From NCBI GenBank assembly GCA_024277875.1, contig JAJRUI010000038.1:1-64000 (forward strand): DNA of 64,000 bases, in the 5' to 3' direction. This document shows, piece by piece, positions 40,869-48,590 of the stretch. Within the stretch, counting starts at the first letter, position 1, and the number at the start of each line of letters is the position of its first letter. The notes below the pieces were generated by a model, which saw only the letters and a program-made list of their open reading frames with translations, had not been told where the DNA came from and did no database searches. The DNA is from Deferrisomatales bacterium (GTDB lineage Bacteria; Desulfobacterota; Deferrisomatia; Deferrisomatales; Deferrisomataceae). Both the position numbers and the translations under genes were made by a program.

Positions 40869-41641
40869 AGCCGGCCCAGCAAGGTGTCCAGGTTGCCGGT
40901 GAACTTCACGATCCGCTCCCAGCTGTCGGCGATGATGCCCTGGGTGTGGGCCAGGTGGTTTCGCAGGGTCTCGAGTTCCCGGAGCGCCCGCAGCCCCTCC
41001 TTGCGGGACGGAAACCCGAGGGCCTCCCGGGCGCCGGGGTCCCGGAGCAGGATCTGCCCCTTGTCCGAGAACTGGAGGCACCCCAGCAGGTCGGCGTCGT
41101 GCCCCCTGCGGCGCCGCTCCGCGAGCAGGGCCTCGGCCTTTTCGAGCCGGCCCGACGAGACCAGCCCGGTCCAGCTCCCGTCCGGGAACCGGTTGCGGAC
41201 CTCCCGGACGAAGAGCATCTCGGCGATGGTCACCATGCCGAACAAGAACATGCGCACCGGCGGCTTCTCGAGGTCCTGGAGGGTGACGATGGCCGAGACC
41301 ACGTCGAACTGGGACACAAAGCACCGCCGGTTGATCCCCAGGGACTGGATCGCGTCCACCAGGGAGGCGGTGTCGGGCACGCGGTCGTCCGGACCGAACC
41401 GGACCAGATGGTCCCCGACCGCCCCTCCATGGGCCAGGTCTTCACGGATCACATAACCAGCTACGAGCCCCCCAACACGGACACCGACCAGGTCGAAATC
41501 TCGCTCCAACATGAACGCCACCGCCCGGTCCGACGGGTACCCGGCGTCGAACGAGGCCAGGGGCTCGGCAATGTCCATCACCGTGAACCCCTGGAGAAAC
41601 AGCCGGCGCAGCCGTTCCGGGGAGGTGTCCATCCAGGTCAC
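40865..41641 (-). CDS. CBS-domain-like protein
   Basis: The GTG at 41641, preceded by GGAGG at 6 nt, gives 258 residues; an ATG nine bases later is the alternative. The N-terminal half (TVMDIAEPLASFDAGYPSDRAVAFMLERDFDLVGVRVGGLVAGYVIREDL) reads like a CBS motif, which often senses adenosyl nucleotides. The C-terminal half is helical, with RELETLRNHLAHTQGII, a pattern seen in some HEPN-like or unclassified alpha-helical domains. It is coupled to the HD protein downstream, suggesting that a nucleotide signal is involved, which is inference. Confidence 0.65.
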   Translation of the reverse strand: MTWMDTSPERLRRLFLQGFTVMDIAEPLASFDAGYPSDRAVAFMLERDFDLVGVRVGGLVAGYVIREDLAHGGAVGDHLVRFGPDDRVPDTASLVDAIQSLGINRRCFVSQFDVVSAIVTLQDLEKPPVRMFLFGMVTIAEMLFVREVRNRFPDGSWTGLVSSGRLEKAEALLAERRRRGHDADLLGCLQFSDKGQILLRDPGAREALGFPSRKEGLRALRELETLRNHLAHTQGIIADSWERIVKFTGNLDTLLGRL

Positions 41642-41654
41642 GGCCGTCCTCCGG

Positions 41655-42827
41655 TCACGGGCCGCCGGGGGCGAGCCCGCGGAGGCCGGCCGCCACCCGC
41701 TCCCGCACGGCCTGCACCGTCTCGGGCCCGAACCGCCACCCGCCGCCGCGCAGGAGATCCCGGGTAAGCCGCTCCCACGCGCCGCCGCAGGGGCACGGCT
41801 CCCCGGGCGGGCGGCCCCGGGGCACCACCTGCCGCGTCCCGCACCCGGCGCAGCCGTACAGGTCCTTGGAGCCGGAACACTTGCCCCGCTTGGCCACGGG
41901 GCGGCCGTCCACCTCCACGATGTCCATCGAGAAGTCCACGGTGCGGGCCGCGCTGATCGCGGTGCCCACCCCAAACCCCTGGACCCACGGCCGAAGCCGG
42001 GTCAGGTCGGCCTCGGACAGGCCACCCGACACGAAGATGCCCACGTCCCGGTGGCCCCGCAGGTCGAGTTCCCACCGCACCTCCCGGATGATCCGTTCGA
42101 AATCCCCCCGCCGGGAACCCGGGGTGTCGAGCCGAACGGCGGCCAGGTCGCGGCCCAACGCGCCGGCCACCCGGAGCGCCTCGAACTTCTCGTCGTTGAA
42201 CGTGTCGATCAGGCTGACCAGCGGGACGTCCGGCCCCACCGCCCGGCGGAACGCCAGGGTGGCCTCGGCACAGTCCCCCACCACCAGGACGAGCGCGTGG
42301 GGCATGGTTCCCGTGGCCGGGATGCCGAGGCGGTCGGCCGCGGCCAGGGTGGACACACCGTCGCACCCCCCGATGTAGGCGCTGCGCTCGATCACCGGTG
42401 CCAGGGCCGGGTGCATCCGGCGGGCCCCGAACGACACCAGGGTGCGGTCGCCGGCCGCCAGCCGGCACCGGGCCGCCTGGGTGGCGATGCCGGTGGACTG
42501 GCACAGCAGCCCGAGCACGGCGGTCTCGTACACCGCGAACTCGGGGTACACGCCCTCGACCTCGAGCACCACCTCCCCGGGCCCGACGATCGTGCCCTCG
42601 GGCACCCCCCGCACGGTGACCGGGAGGCGGCCCAGCAACTCCAGCGCCTCGTGGGTTCCGGCCACCACGGCCCACGCCCACCCTTCGGGCAGGCGCCCGG
42701 CCGTGAACTCCGCCCGCACGCGGGGCCGGAGCCCCTCGGCCTCCAGCACCTTCAGGGTGCGGGAAAAGTACACGTCCGTGACACGACCCGCCACGATCTC
42801 GTCCCAGGATGCGATCCAGTCCTTCAC
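41655..42827 (-). CDS. Nicotinate phosphoribosyltransferase with C-terminal zinc-ribbon-like tail
   Basis: I start at the GTG at 42827 (VKDWIASWDEIVAGRVTDVYF), preceded by AGGGAG. A GTG at 42860 overlapping the pcm stop is also possible. The 390-residue product has the type II phosphoribosyltransferase fold motifs: SFGARRMHPALAP, TGTMPHALVLV, SLIDTFNDEKFEAL, RLDTPGSRRGDFERII, IFVSGGLSEADL and GFGVGTAIS. It converts nicotinate and PRPP to nicotinate mononucleotide for NAD salvage. The C-terminal CAGCGTRQVVPRG...CPCGG contributes four cysteines likely to bind zinc. Confidence 0.87.
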   Translation of the reverse strand: MKDWIASWDEIVAGRVTDVYFSRTLKVLEAEGLRPRVRAEFTAGRLPEGWAWAVVAGTHEALELLGRLPVTVRGVPEGTIVGPGEVVLEVEGVYPEFAVYETAVLGLLCQSTGIATQAARCRLAAGDRTLVSFGARRMHPALAPVIERSAYIGGCDGVSTLAAADRLGIPATGTMPHALVLVVGDCAEATLAFRRAVGPDVPLVSLIDTFNDEKFEALRVAGALGRDLAAVRLDTPGSRRGDFERIIREVRWELDLRGHRDVGIFVSGGLSEADLTRLRPWVQGFGVGTAISAARTVDFSMDIVEVDGRPVAKRGKCSGSKDLYGCAGCGTRQVVPRGRPPGEPCPCGGAWERLTRDLLRGGGWRFGPETVQAVRERVAAGLRGLAPGGP

Positions 42828-42856
42828 GTGGAATCTCCCTCCTTGCTGTCCGCCGT

Positions 42857-43501
42857 TCACCAGCCCTCCTCGCCCACCAGGGGGACGAACCGGCACCCCC
42901 CCAGCTTCTCGGTCGAGAACCGGCTGCCCCGCCGGGTGACCCCCAGCAGTTCCTGGAGACCGCGGCCGCCCACCGGCATCACCAGGGTGGCGCCTCCGGG
43001 GTCGAGCTGGTCCCGGAGCGGGCCGGGCACCCGGGGCCCGCCCGCGGTCACCACGACACCCCGGTACGGCGCTGCGTCCGGCCACCCCAGGGTGCCGTCC
43101 CCCTGGTGGACCGACACCTGGCCGTACCCCAGCCGGGCCAGCCGTTGAGCGGCCGCTTCGGCCAGGGCCGGGTCGCGCTCCACCGTGTGGACCCGGCACC
43201 CCATCTCGGCCAGGATCGCGGCCTGGTAGCCCGACCCGGTGCCCACTTCGAGCACCCGGTCCCCCGGCCCGACGCCCAGGGCCTCGGTCATCAGGGCGAC
43301 CATGTACGGCTGGGAGATCGTCTGCCCCCCGCCGATCGGCAGGGGGCAGTCGTCGTACGCGAGGGACCGCACCGCCTCGGGCACGAACGCGTGGCGGGGC
43401 ACCGCGGCCAGCGCGGCCAGCACGTTCGGGTCGCGCACCCCCCGGGCCTCGATCTGGGTGCGCACCATGCGCTCTCGGCGGCGGGTCCACGCGTCGGACA
43501 C
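42857..43501 (-). CDS. pcm: Protein-L-isoaspartate O-methyltransferase
   Basis: I use the GTG at 43501, 6 nt after GGAG, giving 214 residues; a GTG at 43513 is possible. The SAM-binding motif is VLEVGTGSGYQAAILAEMG, preceded by the family-specific IGGGQTISQPYMVALMTEAL, and followed by VHTVERDPAL. Pcm methylates L-isoaspartyl residues in damaged proteins as a repair step. The C-terminal part is normal in length. It is coupled to the nicotinate phosphoribosyltransferase gene. Confidence 0.92.
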   Translation of the reverse strand: MSDAWTRRRERMVRTQIEARGVRDPNVLAALAAVPRHAFVPEAVRSLAYDDCPLPIGGGQTISQPYMVALMTEALGVGPGDRVLEVGTGSGYQAAILAEMGCRVHTVERDPALAEAAAQRLARLGYGQVSVHQGDGTLGWPDAAPYRGVVVTAGGPRVPGPLRDQLDPGGATLVMPVGGRGLQELLGVTRRGSRFSTEKLGGCRFVPLVGEEGW

Positions 43502-43564
43502 GGCCCACTCCACTCCGACGGGGTACGGGAAACCGGTGGGAACGTAGCGGATCGGGGGGCGTTG

Positions 43565-44146
43565 TCAACGCCGCAGAATGTTCAGGACGTCCCGGGCGAG
43601 GTGTTTGAGGGGCTCGAACACGCCGATCCCATCGGGCGCCACCGATTCGAACTCGGGCAGGCCCGGGTCGCCCAGGGCCTTGCGGATCACCGGCACCGGC
43701 AGGGCGTCGGGCGCGTCGCGCTTGTTGTACTGGATCACGGCGGGCAGGGGCGGGATGGACAGGTTGTAGTTCTCGAGGTTCCGCCGCAGATCCTCCCACG
43801 ACTCGGCGTTGGCGTCGAGCCGGAGGGCCTGGCTGTCGGCCACGAACACCACCCCGTCCACGCCCTTGAGGATCAGCTTGCGGCTCGCGCCGTAAAACAC
43901 CTGGCCCGGCACGGTGTACAGGTGGAACCGCACGTTGAACCCCTTGATCTTTCCCAGGTTCATCGGCAGGAAGTCGAAGAACAGCGTGCGCTCGGTCTCG
44001 GTGGCCAGGCTGATCATCCTCCCCTTGAGGCGGTCGGGAGCCCGGTCGTACAGATAGCGCAGGTTGGTGGTCTTCCCGCACAGGCCGGGGCCGTAGTACA
44101 CGATCTTGACGTTGATCTCGCGGGACGAGTAGTTGACAAACGCCAC
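43565..44146 (-). CDS. mglA: MglA-type Ras-like polarity GTPase
   Basis: The 193-residue protein starts MAFVNYSSREINVKIVYYGPGLCGKTTNLRYL, the MglA P-loop, and has the family-specific TVPGQVFY in place of the usual DxxGQ, NKRD for guanine recognition, and a helical C-terminus. MglA-GTP marks a cell pole and controls motility reversals in Myxococcus, and related proteins are widespread in Desulfobacterota. The GTG start is preceded by AGGGGGCTGACC, whose AGGGG lies in one half of an 18-nt palindrome. MglB is encoded about 100 nt upstream. Confidence 0.93.
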   Translation of the reverse strand: MAFVNYSSREINVKIVYYGPGLCGKTTNLRYLYDRAPDRLKGRMISLATETERTLFFDFLPMNLGKIKGFNVRFHLYTVPGQVFYGASRKLILKGVDGVVFVADSQALRLDANAESWEDLRRNLENYNLSIPPLPAVIQYNKRDAPDALPVPVIRKALGDPGLPEFESVAPDGIGVFEPLKHLARDVLNILRR

Positions 44147-44153
44147 GGTCAGC

Positions 44154-44171
44154 CCCCTGGCCGGCCAGGGG
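44154..44171. promoter_or_regulatory. 18-nt perfect palindrome covering part of the mglA ribosome-binding site
   Basis: CCCCTGGCCGGCCAGGGG is its own reverse complement. On the minus strand its 3' half contains the AGGGG of the mglA Shine-Dalgarno sequence, 8 nt before the GTG start at 44146. If the mRNA folds as drawn, the ribosome-binding site would be paired, which could lower or regulate MglA synthesis. A protein-binding operator is an alternative reading. Confidence 0.5.
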
Positions 44172-44245
44172 CCGGAAACGCCGGGGCGTCTCGGGAGGGG
44201 AGGACGGCGGGAACCCTGGGGGGTGTCATCGAGAATCCGGGCGGG

Positions 44246-44746
44246 TCAGAACGAGAACAGCTCGTCGATGTCCTGCTCGGTGATCTCGCACAGGGGGTCC
44301 ACGTCCAGGCGGTCCTGGAGGCTCATGCGCTGGATGATCCGCTCCACGACCCCCTCGATCTCCTGGGCGGCCCGCCGGACTCGCAGCCGGACCATGCCCA
44401 GGGAAGCTTCCTTGCCGAAGATCACCGCCAGGATCACGCGGTCCCCGATCAGGCTGATGTGGATGCTGTCCTCCTTGCCCTGGTGGAACAGGATCGTGAA
44501 GTCGTTGTCGCCCAGCAGTCGGGCCATGGTGGCGGTGGCCGCGATGTTGGACGCGGCCAGGGAGCAAAACGCGGTCACGTCCAGCCCGGCCGTGTTCCCC
44601 CACTCGGCGATCAGCTGCCCGTTCACGTCCAGGAGCAGCACGGCCCGGCCCCGGCTCTCGGCGTGCACCCGCGCCAGGATCCGGCTCACCTCCCGGTGCT
44701 CTTCCTCGTACACGATGAGCTGGGGGATTCCCTCGTTGAGGCTCAC
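44246..44746 (-). CDS. mglB: MglB-type Roadblock/LC7 protein
   Basis: The 166-residue protein has a single Roadblock/LC7 domain with VHAESRGRAVLLLDVNGQLIAEWG, FCSLAASNIAATATMARLL, and IHISLIGDRVILAVIFGKE. MglB acts as a GTPase-activating protein and polarity partner of MglA. The gene overlaps the preceding receiver-HisKA gene by 4 nt, so a phosphorelay output and the GTPase switch are translated together. The C-terminal acidic stretch (DPLCEITEQDIDELF) is probably unstructured. Confidence 0.87.
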   Translation of the reverse strand: MSLNEGIPQLIVYEEEHREVSRILARVHAESRGRAVLLLDVNGQLIAEWGNTAGLDVTAFCSLAASNIAATATMARLLGDNDFTILFHQGKEDSIHISLIGDRVILAVIFGKEASLGMVRLRVRRAAQEIEGVVERIIQRMSLQDRLDVDPLCEITEQDIDELFSF

Positions 44747-45444
44747 GGCTCCCCGTCCTCCTCTCCCAGTTCCAGGATCCTCTCACCGGCCACGTACGGC
44801 TTGGGCACGACGCTGCGCACCCGTTCGAGCCGTTTGAGGATGTCCCGGATCCGGAGCGCGTTTTCCTGGATCATGCGGCTCCTGGTCAGGACGTCCGGGT
44901 CGCCCCCGTGGCGCTGTTCCAGGGCTTCGGCGCTCATCAGGATGGTGGCCAGGGGGTTGTTCACCTCGTGGGACACGCTGGCCACCACCTTGCGGAGCGT
45001 CTTGAGCTTCTCCACCTCGGTGGCGTGGGCCTGTTCGCGCCGGCGGGAGACCACCGAGGTCAGGCGCGCCCGCAACTCCCCGATGTCGAACGGCTTGCCC
45101 ACCGTATCATCGACCTGCCCCTGCAAATTCTTGATCCGCCCTTCCGGCGCGGACCGGCTGGTGAGAAGGATCACCGGGATGCCCTGGGTGCGCTCGTCCG
45201 ACCGGAGGCTGCGAACCACGTCGGCAGCATCCGGGTCGGCCAGCCACTGGTCGAGGAGCACCACGTCCGGCCCCCACTCACGGGCGGTCCGGATCCCCTC
45301 GTCGCCCGTATAGGCCGGCCGCACTTCGTAACCGTCCCCGCCGAGGAACATCTCGAGAAACCGCAGCAAGGCGGGATCCCCGTCCACCGCCAGCACGCGG
45401 ATCGGGCCGCCGTCCGGAGGGCGGCGGTCCGGGCCTCCGATCAC
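44743..45444 (-). CDS. Response regulator receiver + HisKA domain protein lacking an ATPase domain
   Basis: The GTG at 45444 (GTGA overlap with xseA; a GTG at 45453 is possible) gives 233 residues. Residues of about 15-130 are a receiver domain with the acidic pair VDGDP, phospho-acceptor context VVLLDQWL, and GKPFD carrying the conserved lysine. Residues of about 150-233 are a dimerisation/phosphoacceptor domain with SVSHEVNNPLATILMSAE, including the H-box histidine. No HATPase_c domain follows: the stop codon overlaps mglB. The protein therefore cannot autophosphorylate and may receive phosphate from another kinase or act as a phosphotransfer protein upstream of MglB/MglA. That link is inferred from the coupled genes. 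Confidence 0.85.
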   Translation of the reverse strand: MIGGPDRRPPDGGPIRVLAVDGDPALLRFLEMFLGGDGYEVRPAYTGDEGIRTAREWGPDVVLLDQWLADPDAADVVRSLRSDERTQGIPVILLTSRSAPEGRIKNLQGQVDDTVGKPFDIGELRARLTSVVSRRREQAHATEVEKLKTLRKVVASVSHEVNNPLATILMSAEALEQRHGGDPDVLTRSRMIQENALRIRDILKRLERVRSVVPKPYVAGERILELGEEDGEP

Positions 45445-46820
45445 TGTTTCCACGGCTCGCCTGGCTCCCTTTCCGCGCCGACCCCGGTCACCCGGCAGTC
45501 CAGCCAACCCCGGTGCAGCACCACCTCCACCGCGTCGCCGGGCGCGCACCGGCCGGCGTCGCGCACGACCCCTTCGCGGGTGCGCGCGATCGCGTACCCG
45601 CGCCCGAGCACGGCGTACGGACCGAGGGCGTCCAGCCGCGCCCGGGCCACGGCCGCCCGCTCCCGGGCGGAGCCCAGCCGGGCCGCGGCCACCCGCTCCA
45701 GCGCGGCCCGGCCCCGGTCCAGCCGCGCCCGCTGGCCGGCCACGGCTGCGGCGGGCGACCGGCTGCCTGCCCGGGCCGCGGCCTCGTCCACCTTCCGCCG
45801 GGCCGCGGTCAGGCGGCGGTCTACCGCGGCCGTACTCCGTTCCTGGAGCCGGTCCACCGCCACCCGCAACCGCTCGATCCGGCGCCCCGGGGACCACCGG
45901 CCGGGATCGGCGCGGTCCGCGCGTTCCCTGGCCCGGGCCAGCACCCCTGCCGCTGCCCGGCTCGCCCGTTCCCGTGCCACGGCCACCCGCTCGGCCCACC
46001 GCCCCCACTCGCGCACCGCCAGCTCGGCCGCTGCCGACGGGGTCGGCGCCCGGGCGTCGGCCGCAAAATCCACCAGGGTCACGTCGGTCTCGTGCCCCAC
46101 TCCGGTGATCACCGGCACGGGGCAGGACGCCACGGCCCGCACCAGCGCCTCGTCGTTGAACGCCCACAGATCCTCGAGGCTGCCGCCGCCCCGGGCCAGG
46201 ACGACCACCTCCACCTCCGGGCGGCGGACCACCAGGTCCAGGGCGTCCACCAACTCGGCTGCGGCGCCCGCCCCCTGGACCCGGGCCGGGGCCACCACCA
46301 CGTGGACCCCGGGCGCGCGCCGGGCCGTCACCTGGAGCACGTCCCGCACCGCGGCGCCCGTGTCCGACGTGACCACCCCCACGGCCCTGGGCACGGGTGG
46401 CAGGGGCCGTTTCCGGCCCGGCTCGAACAGCCCCTCGGCTGCCAGACGCTTCTTGCGGGCCTCGAACTCCAGGAGCAGGGCGCCCTCTCCCTGGGGCAAA
46501 ACGTCCTCCACGACCAGCTGGAGTTCGCCCCGGGCCTCGTACACCGTGGCCCGCGCCCGGGCGATCACGTGGAGCCCGTCCTCCAGGTCCGCGGCCAGGT
46601 ACCGCAGGGTGTTGCGGAAGCACACGGCCCGGATCTGCGCCCGGTCGTCCCCCAGGGAGAAGTAGGCGTGGCCCGACGCCGGCACCCGGACATTGCGCAC
46701 CTCGCCCTCGACCCAGACCTCTGGAAACGACCGTTCCACCCCGGCCCGGAGCCCGGCCACCAGGTCGGCCACCGGCAGGATCTCCCCTTCGGCCGGCTTC
46801 CACCCCGGATCAGTCCACAT
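45441..46820 (-). CDS. xseA: Exodeoxyribonuclease VII large subunit
   Basis: The 459-residue protein starts at the ATG at 46820 and overlaps the rpoH stop by 11 nt. It has an N-terminal OB fold (VWVEGEVRNVRVPASGHAYFSLGDDRAQIRAVCF) and the catalytic domain with ARVQGAGAAAELVDAL, VVLARGGGSLEDLWAFNDE, ITGVGHETDVTLVDFAADARAPTPSAAAEL, then a long Arg/Ala-rich coiled coil and a C-terminal segment (LGRGYAIART). It degrades single-stranded DNA together with XseB, whose gene is not seen in the window. Confidence 0.94.
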   Translation of the reverse strand: MWTDPGWKPAEGEILPVADLVAGLRAGVERSFPEVWVEGEVRNVRVPASGHAYFSLGDDRAQIRAVCFRNTLRYLAADLEDGLHVIARARATVYEARGELQLVVEDVLPQGEGALLLEFEARKKRLAAEGLFEPGRKRPLPPVPRAVGVVTSDTGAAVRDVLQVTARRAPGVHVVVAPARVQGAGAAAELVDALDLVVRRPEVEVVVLARGGGSLEDLWAFNDEALVRAVASCPVPVITGVGHETDVTLVDFAADARAPTPSAAAELAVREWGRWAERVAVARERASRAAAGVLARARERADRADPGRWSPGRRIERLRVAVDRLQERSTAAVDRRLTAARRKVDEAAARAGSRSPAAAVAGQRARLDRGRAALERVAAARLGSARERAAVARARLDALGPYAVLGRGYAIARTREGVVRDAGRCAPGDAVEVVLHRGWLDCRVTGVGAEREPGEPWKQ

Positions 46821-47829
46821 ACACGTCCCCCACCCCCGGCTGCTCCGATAGGTACCGTTTGAGGCGCCGCTTGAGGTCGGCCTCGACCTGGCGCACCCGC
46901 TCCCGGGACACCCCGAACGCTTCCCCCAGCTCCCGCAGGGTCACCGGTTCCTCGGCCACGAGCCTCCGGTCGAAGATCACCCGGTCCCGCTCGCCCAGGG
47001 TCTCGCGGAACGCGGCCAGCTTGCGCCGGACCAGCGCCTGGAACTCCCGGTCTGCCAGCTCTTCGGACGCGTCGGCGTCCGTGTCCGCCACGAAGTCCAG
47101 GCGGCTGGTTTCGGACTCGTCGTCCACGGGCGCGTCCAGGGACACGTCACCCCCGGACAGCCGCTTCTCCATCTCCACCACCTCGTCCTCCCGGACGTTG
47201 AGCTTGGCGGCGATCAGCTTGGGCTCGGGCTTGAACCCCTGGGCCTCGAGCTGCTGTTTGGCCTTCTTGAGGTTGAAGAACAACCGGCGCTGGTTCTGCG
47301 TGGTGCCGATCTTGACCAGGGACCAGTTGTTCAGGAGGTACCGGATGATGTACGCCCGGATCCACCACGCGGCGTAGGAAGAGAGCTTCACCCCGCGGTA
47401 CGGATCGAACTTCTCCACCGCCCGCATCAGACCGATGTTGCCCTCCTGGATCAGGTCCATCAGGTTCGCGAAGTTGCGCCGGAACTCGTACGCGATCTTC
47501 ACCACCAGCCGCAGGTTGGCCAGGACCATGGTGTACGCGGCCCGGGCGTCCCCTTCCTCCTTGTACTGGACGGCCAGGCGGTGTTCCTCCTCGGGGGTGA
47601 GCAGGGGATATCGGCTCACCTCGGCCATGTACTGCTGCAACGCGCCCCCCTCCACCACGTCGGTGGACGGCAACGGGGCCAGGTCGCCGGCGCCGAAGTA
47701 CCCCTCGGTCTCGGGCAGCAGCAGGACGGACTCGTCAGGAGCGGGCAGCGGCTCGGCCTCTGCCTGGGCCACGCCGGTGCCTCCTGCAACGGGCGCGGTT
47801 TCGTCGGTACGGGAGGGGACGTCTCCCAT
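46810..47829 (-). CDS. rpoH: RNA polymerase sigma factor RpoH (sigma-32)
   Basis: The ATG at 47829 follows AAGGAA and gives 339 residues. Region 2 shows NFANLMDLIQEGNIGLMRAVEKFDPYRGVKLSSYAAWWIRAYI, the SYAAWWIRA promoter-recognition helix being typical of heat-shock sigma factors. The RpoH-specific NNWSLVKIGTTQNQRRLFFNL follows, and region 4 has TLRELGEAFGVSRERVRQVE. An N-terminal extension of about 65 acidic and alanine-rich residues is longer than in E. coli RpoH. It should direct transcription of heat-shock genes. A plausible sigma-70 promoter lies 60 nt upstream. Confidence 0.93.
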   Translation of the reverse strand: MGDVPSRTDETAPVAGGTGVAQAEAEPLPAPDESVLLLPETEGYFGAGDLAPLPSTDVVEGGALQQYMAEVSRYPLLTPEEEHRLAVQYKEEGDARAAYTMVLANLRLVVKIAYEFRRNFANLMDLIQEGNIGLMRAVEKFDPYRGVKLSSYAAWWIRAYIIRYLLNNWSLVKIGTTQNQRRLFFNLKKAKQQLEAQGFKPEPKLIAAKLNVREDEVVEMEKRLSGGDVSLDAPVDDESETSRLDFVADTDADASEELADREFQALVRRKLAAFRETLGERDRVIFDRRLVAEEPVTLRELGEAFGVSRERVRQVEADLKRRLKRYLSEQPGVGDVYVD

Positions 47830-47887
47830 GGGGTTCCTTCCGGTGGCGGCCGGACCGGGTCCGGGGGTCGGTTGGGCGAAGTGTTCA

Positions 47888-47916
47888 ATGATAGGCCGTG
47901 CGGCGGCGGTGCGCAA
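47888..47916 (-). promoter_or_regulatory. Candidate sigma-70 promoter of rpoH
   Basis: On the minus strand TTGCGC (47911-47916) and TATCAT (47888-47893) are exactly 17 nt apart, with the -10 box about 60 nt upstream of the rpoH ATG. Both boxes match the consensus in 4 of 6 positions or better. The predicted leader is about 50 nt, without an obvious thermosensor fold that I could establish by eye. Confidence 0.5.
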
Positions 47917-47921
47917 ACGGC

Positions 47922-48590
47922 TCACCGGGAGTGGCAGGTGCGGCACCAGTTGCGCAGTTCCTTGCGCCCGAGGCACGACAGGCACCGGGGCTTGTGGGGG
48001 TCGTGGCACGAGGCGCAGTCCATCGGCCGGCCGGGCCGCCGGGGGTCCCGGGCCGACCGCAGGGCGTGGCGCAAACCGGGGTGCTTGCGCAGGTACCCCT
48101 CGTGGCACTCACCGCAGATCGCCTCCACGGAAGCGGGCAACCGGCCGGGACCGGGATGGCACAGGGCGCACCCGCGGGTGAGCAGCTCGGTGTGCCGGGT
48201 ATCCGGCCACCGGTGGCACCCGGCGCACCCGTCGTCCCCGAGGTCGTGGCAGGCCGTGCACTTCCGGTCCGCACCCGCGTGGAACCCGGTGGGCCGGGCT
48301 GCACCGCCGTACACGGCCAGGCTGGCGCTGCCGCCGGGCCACGACACGACGACCCGGGAACCGTCGGTGCGCAGCGACCCGAGCCGCACGTGGTGCACCC
48401 CTTGTTCGCTGCGCACCACCGGGGCGGTCGCACCGTCCACCGTGACCGAGGGCGGCTCCGGCGCCCTCACCACGAGCCACGCCGCGTCCCCCCACACCCG
48501 CTCCCCGTCCGACGGTACGAGCACCTCGGGCGCCGCGACGGCCCACCGGGCGACCGCGAGCAGCACCAGGGCCGCGAGGCAGCGCCTCAT
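47922..48590 (-). CDS. Multiheme c-type cytochrome (six CxxCH motifs)
   Basis: The ATG at 48590 gives 222 residues and overlaps the upstream FAD-protein stop by ATGA. A signal peptide of about 20 residues is present (LAALVLLAVARWAVA). Residues 20-105 form a beta-rich domain without hemes. From residue 110 on there are six CxxCH sites: CTACH, CAGCH, CALCH, CGECH, CASCH and the C-terminal CRTCH, plus a degenerate CLSCL that lacks the histidine. The gene may take part in periplasmic or outer-membrane electron transfer, as in metal- or sulfur-reducing relatives. The number of bound hemes is inferred from motifs. Confidence 0.88.
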   Translation of the reverse strand: MRRCLAALVLLAVARWAVAAPEVLVPSDGERVWGDAAWLVVRAPEPPSVTVDGATAPVVRSEQGVHHVRLGSLRTDGSRVVVSWPGGSASLAVYGGAARPTGFHAGADRKCTACHDLGDDGCAGCHRWPDTRHTELLTRGCALCHPGPGRLPASVEAICGECHEGYLRKHPGLRHALRSARDPRRPGRPMDCASCHDPHKPRCLSCLGRKELRNWCRTCHSR

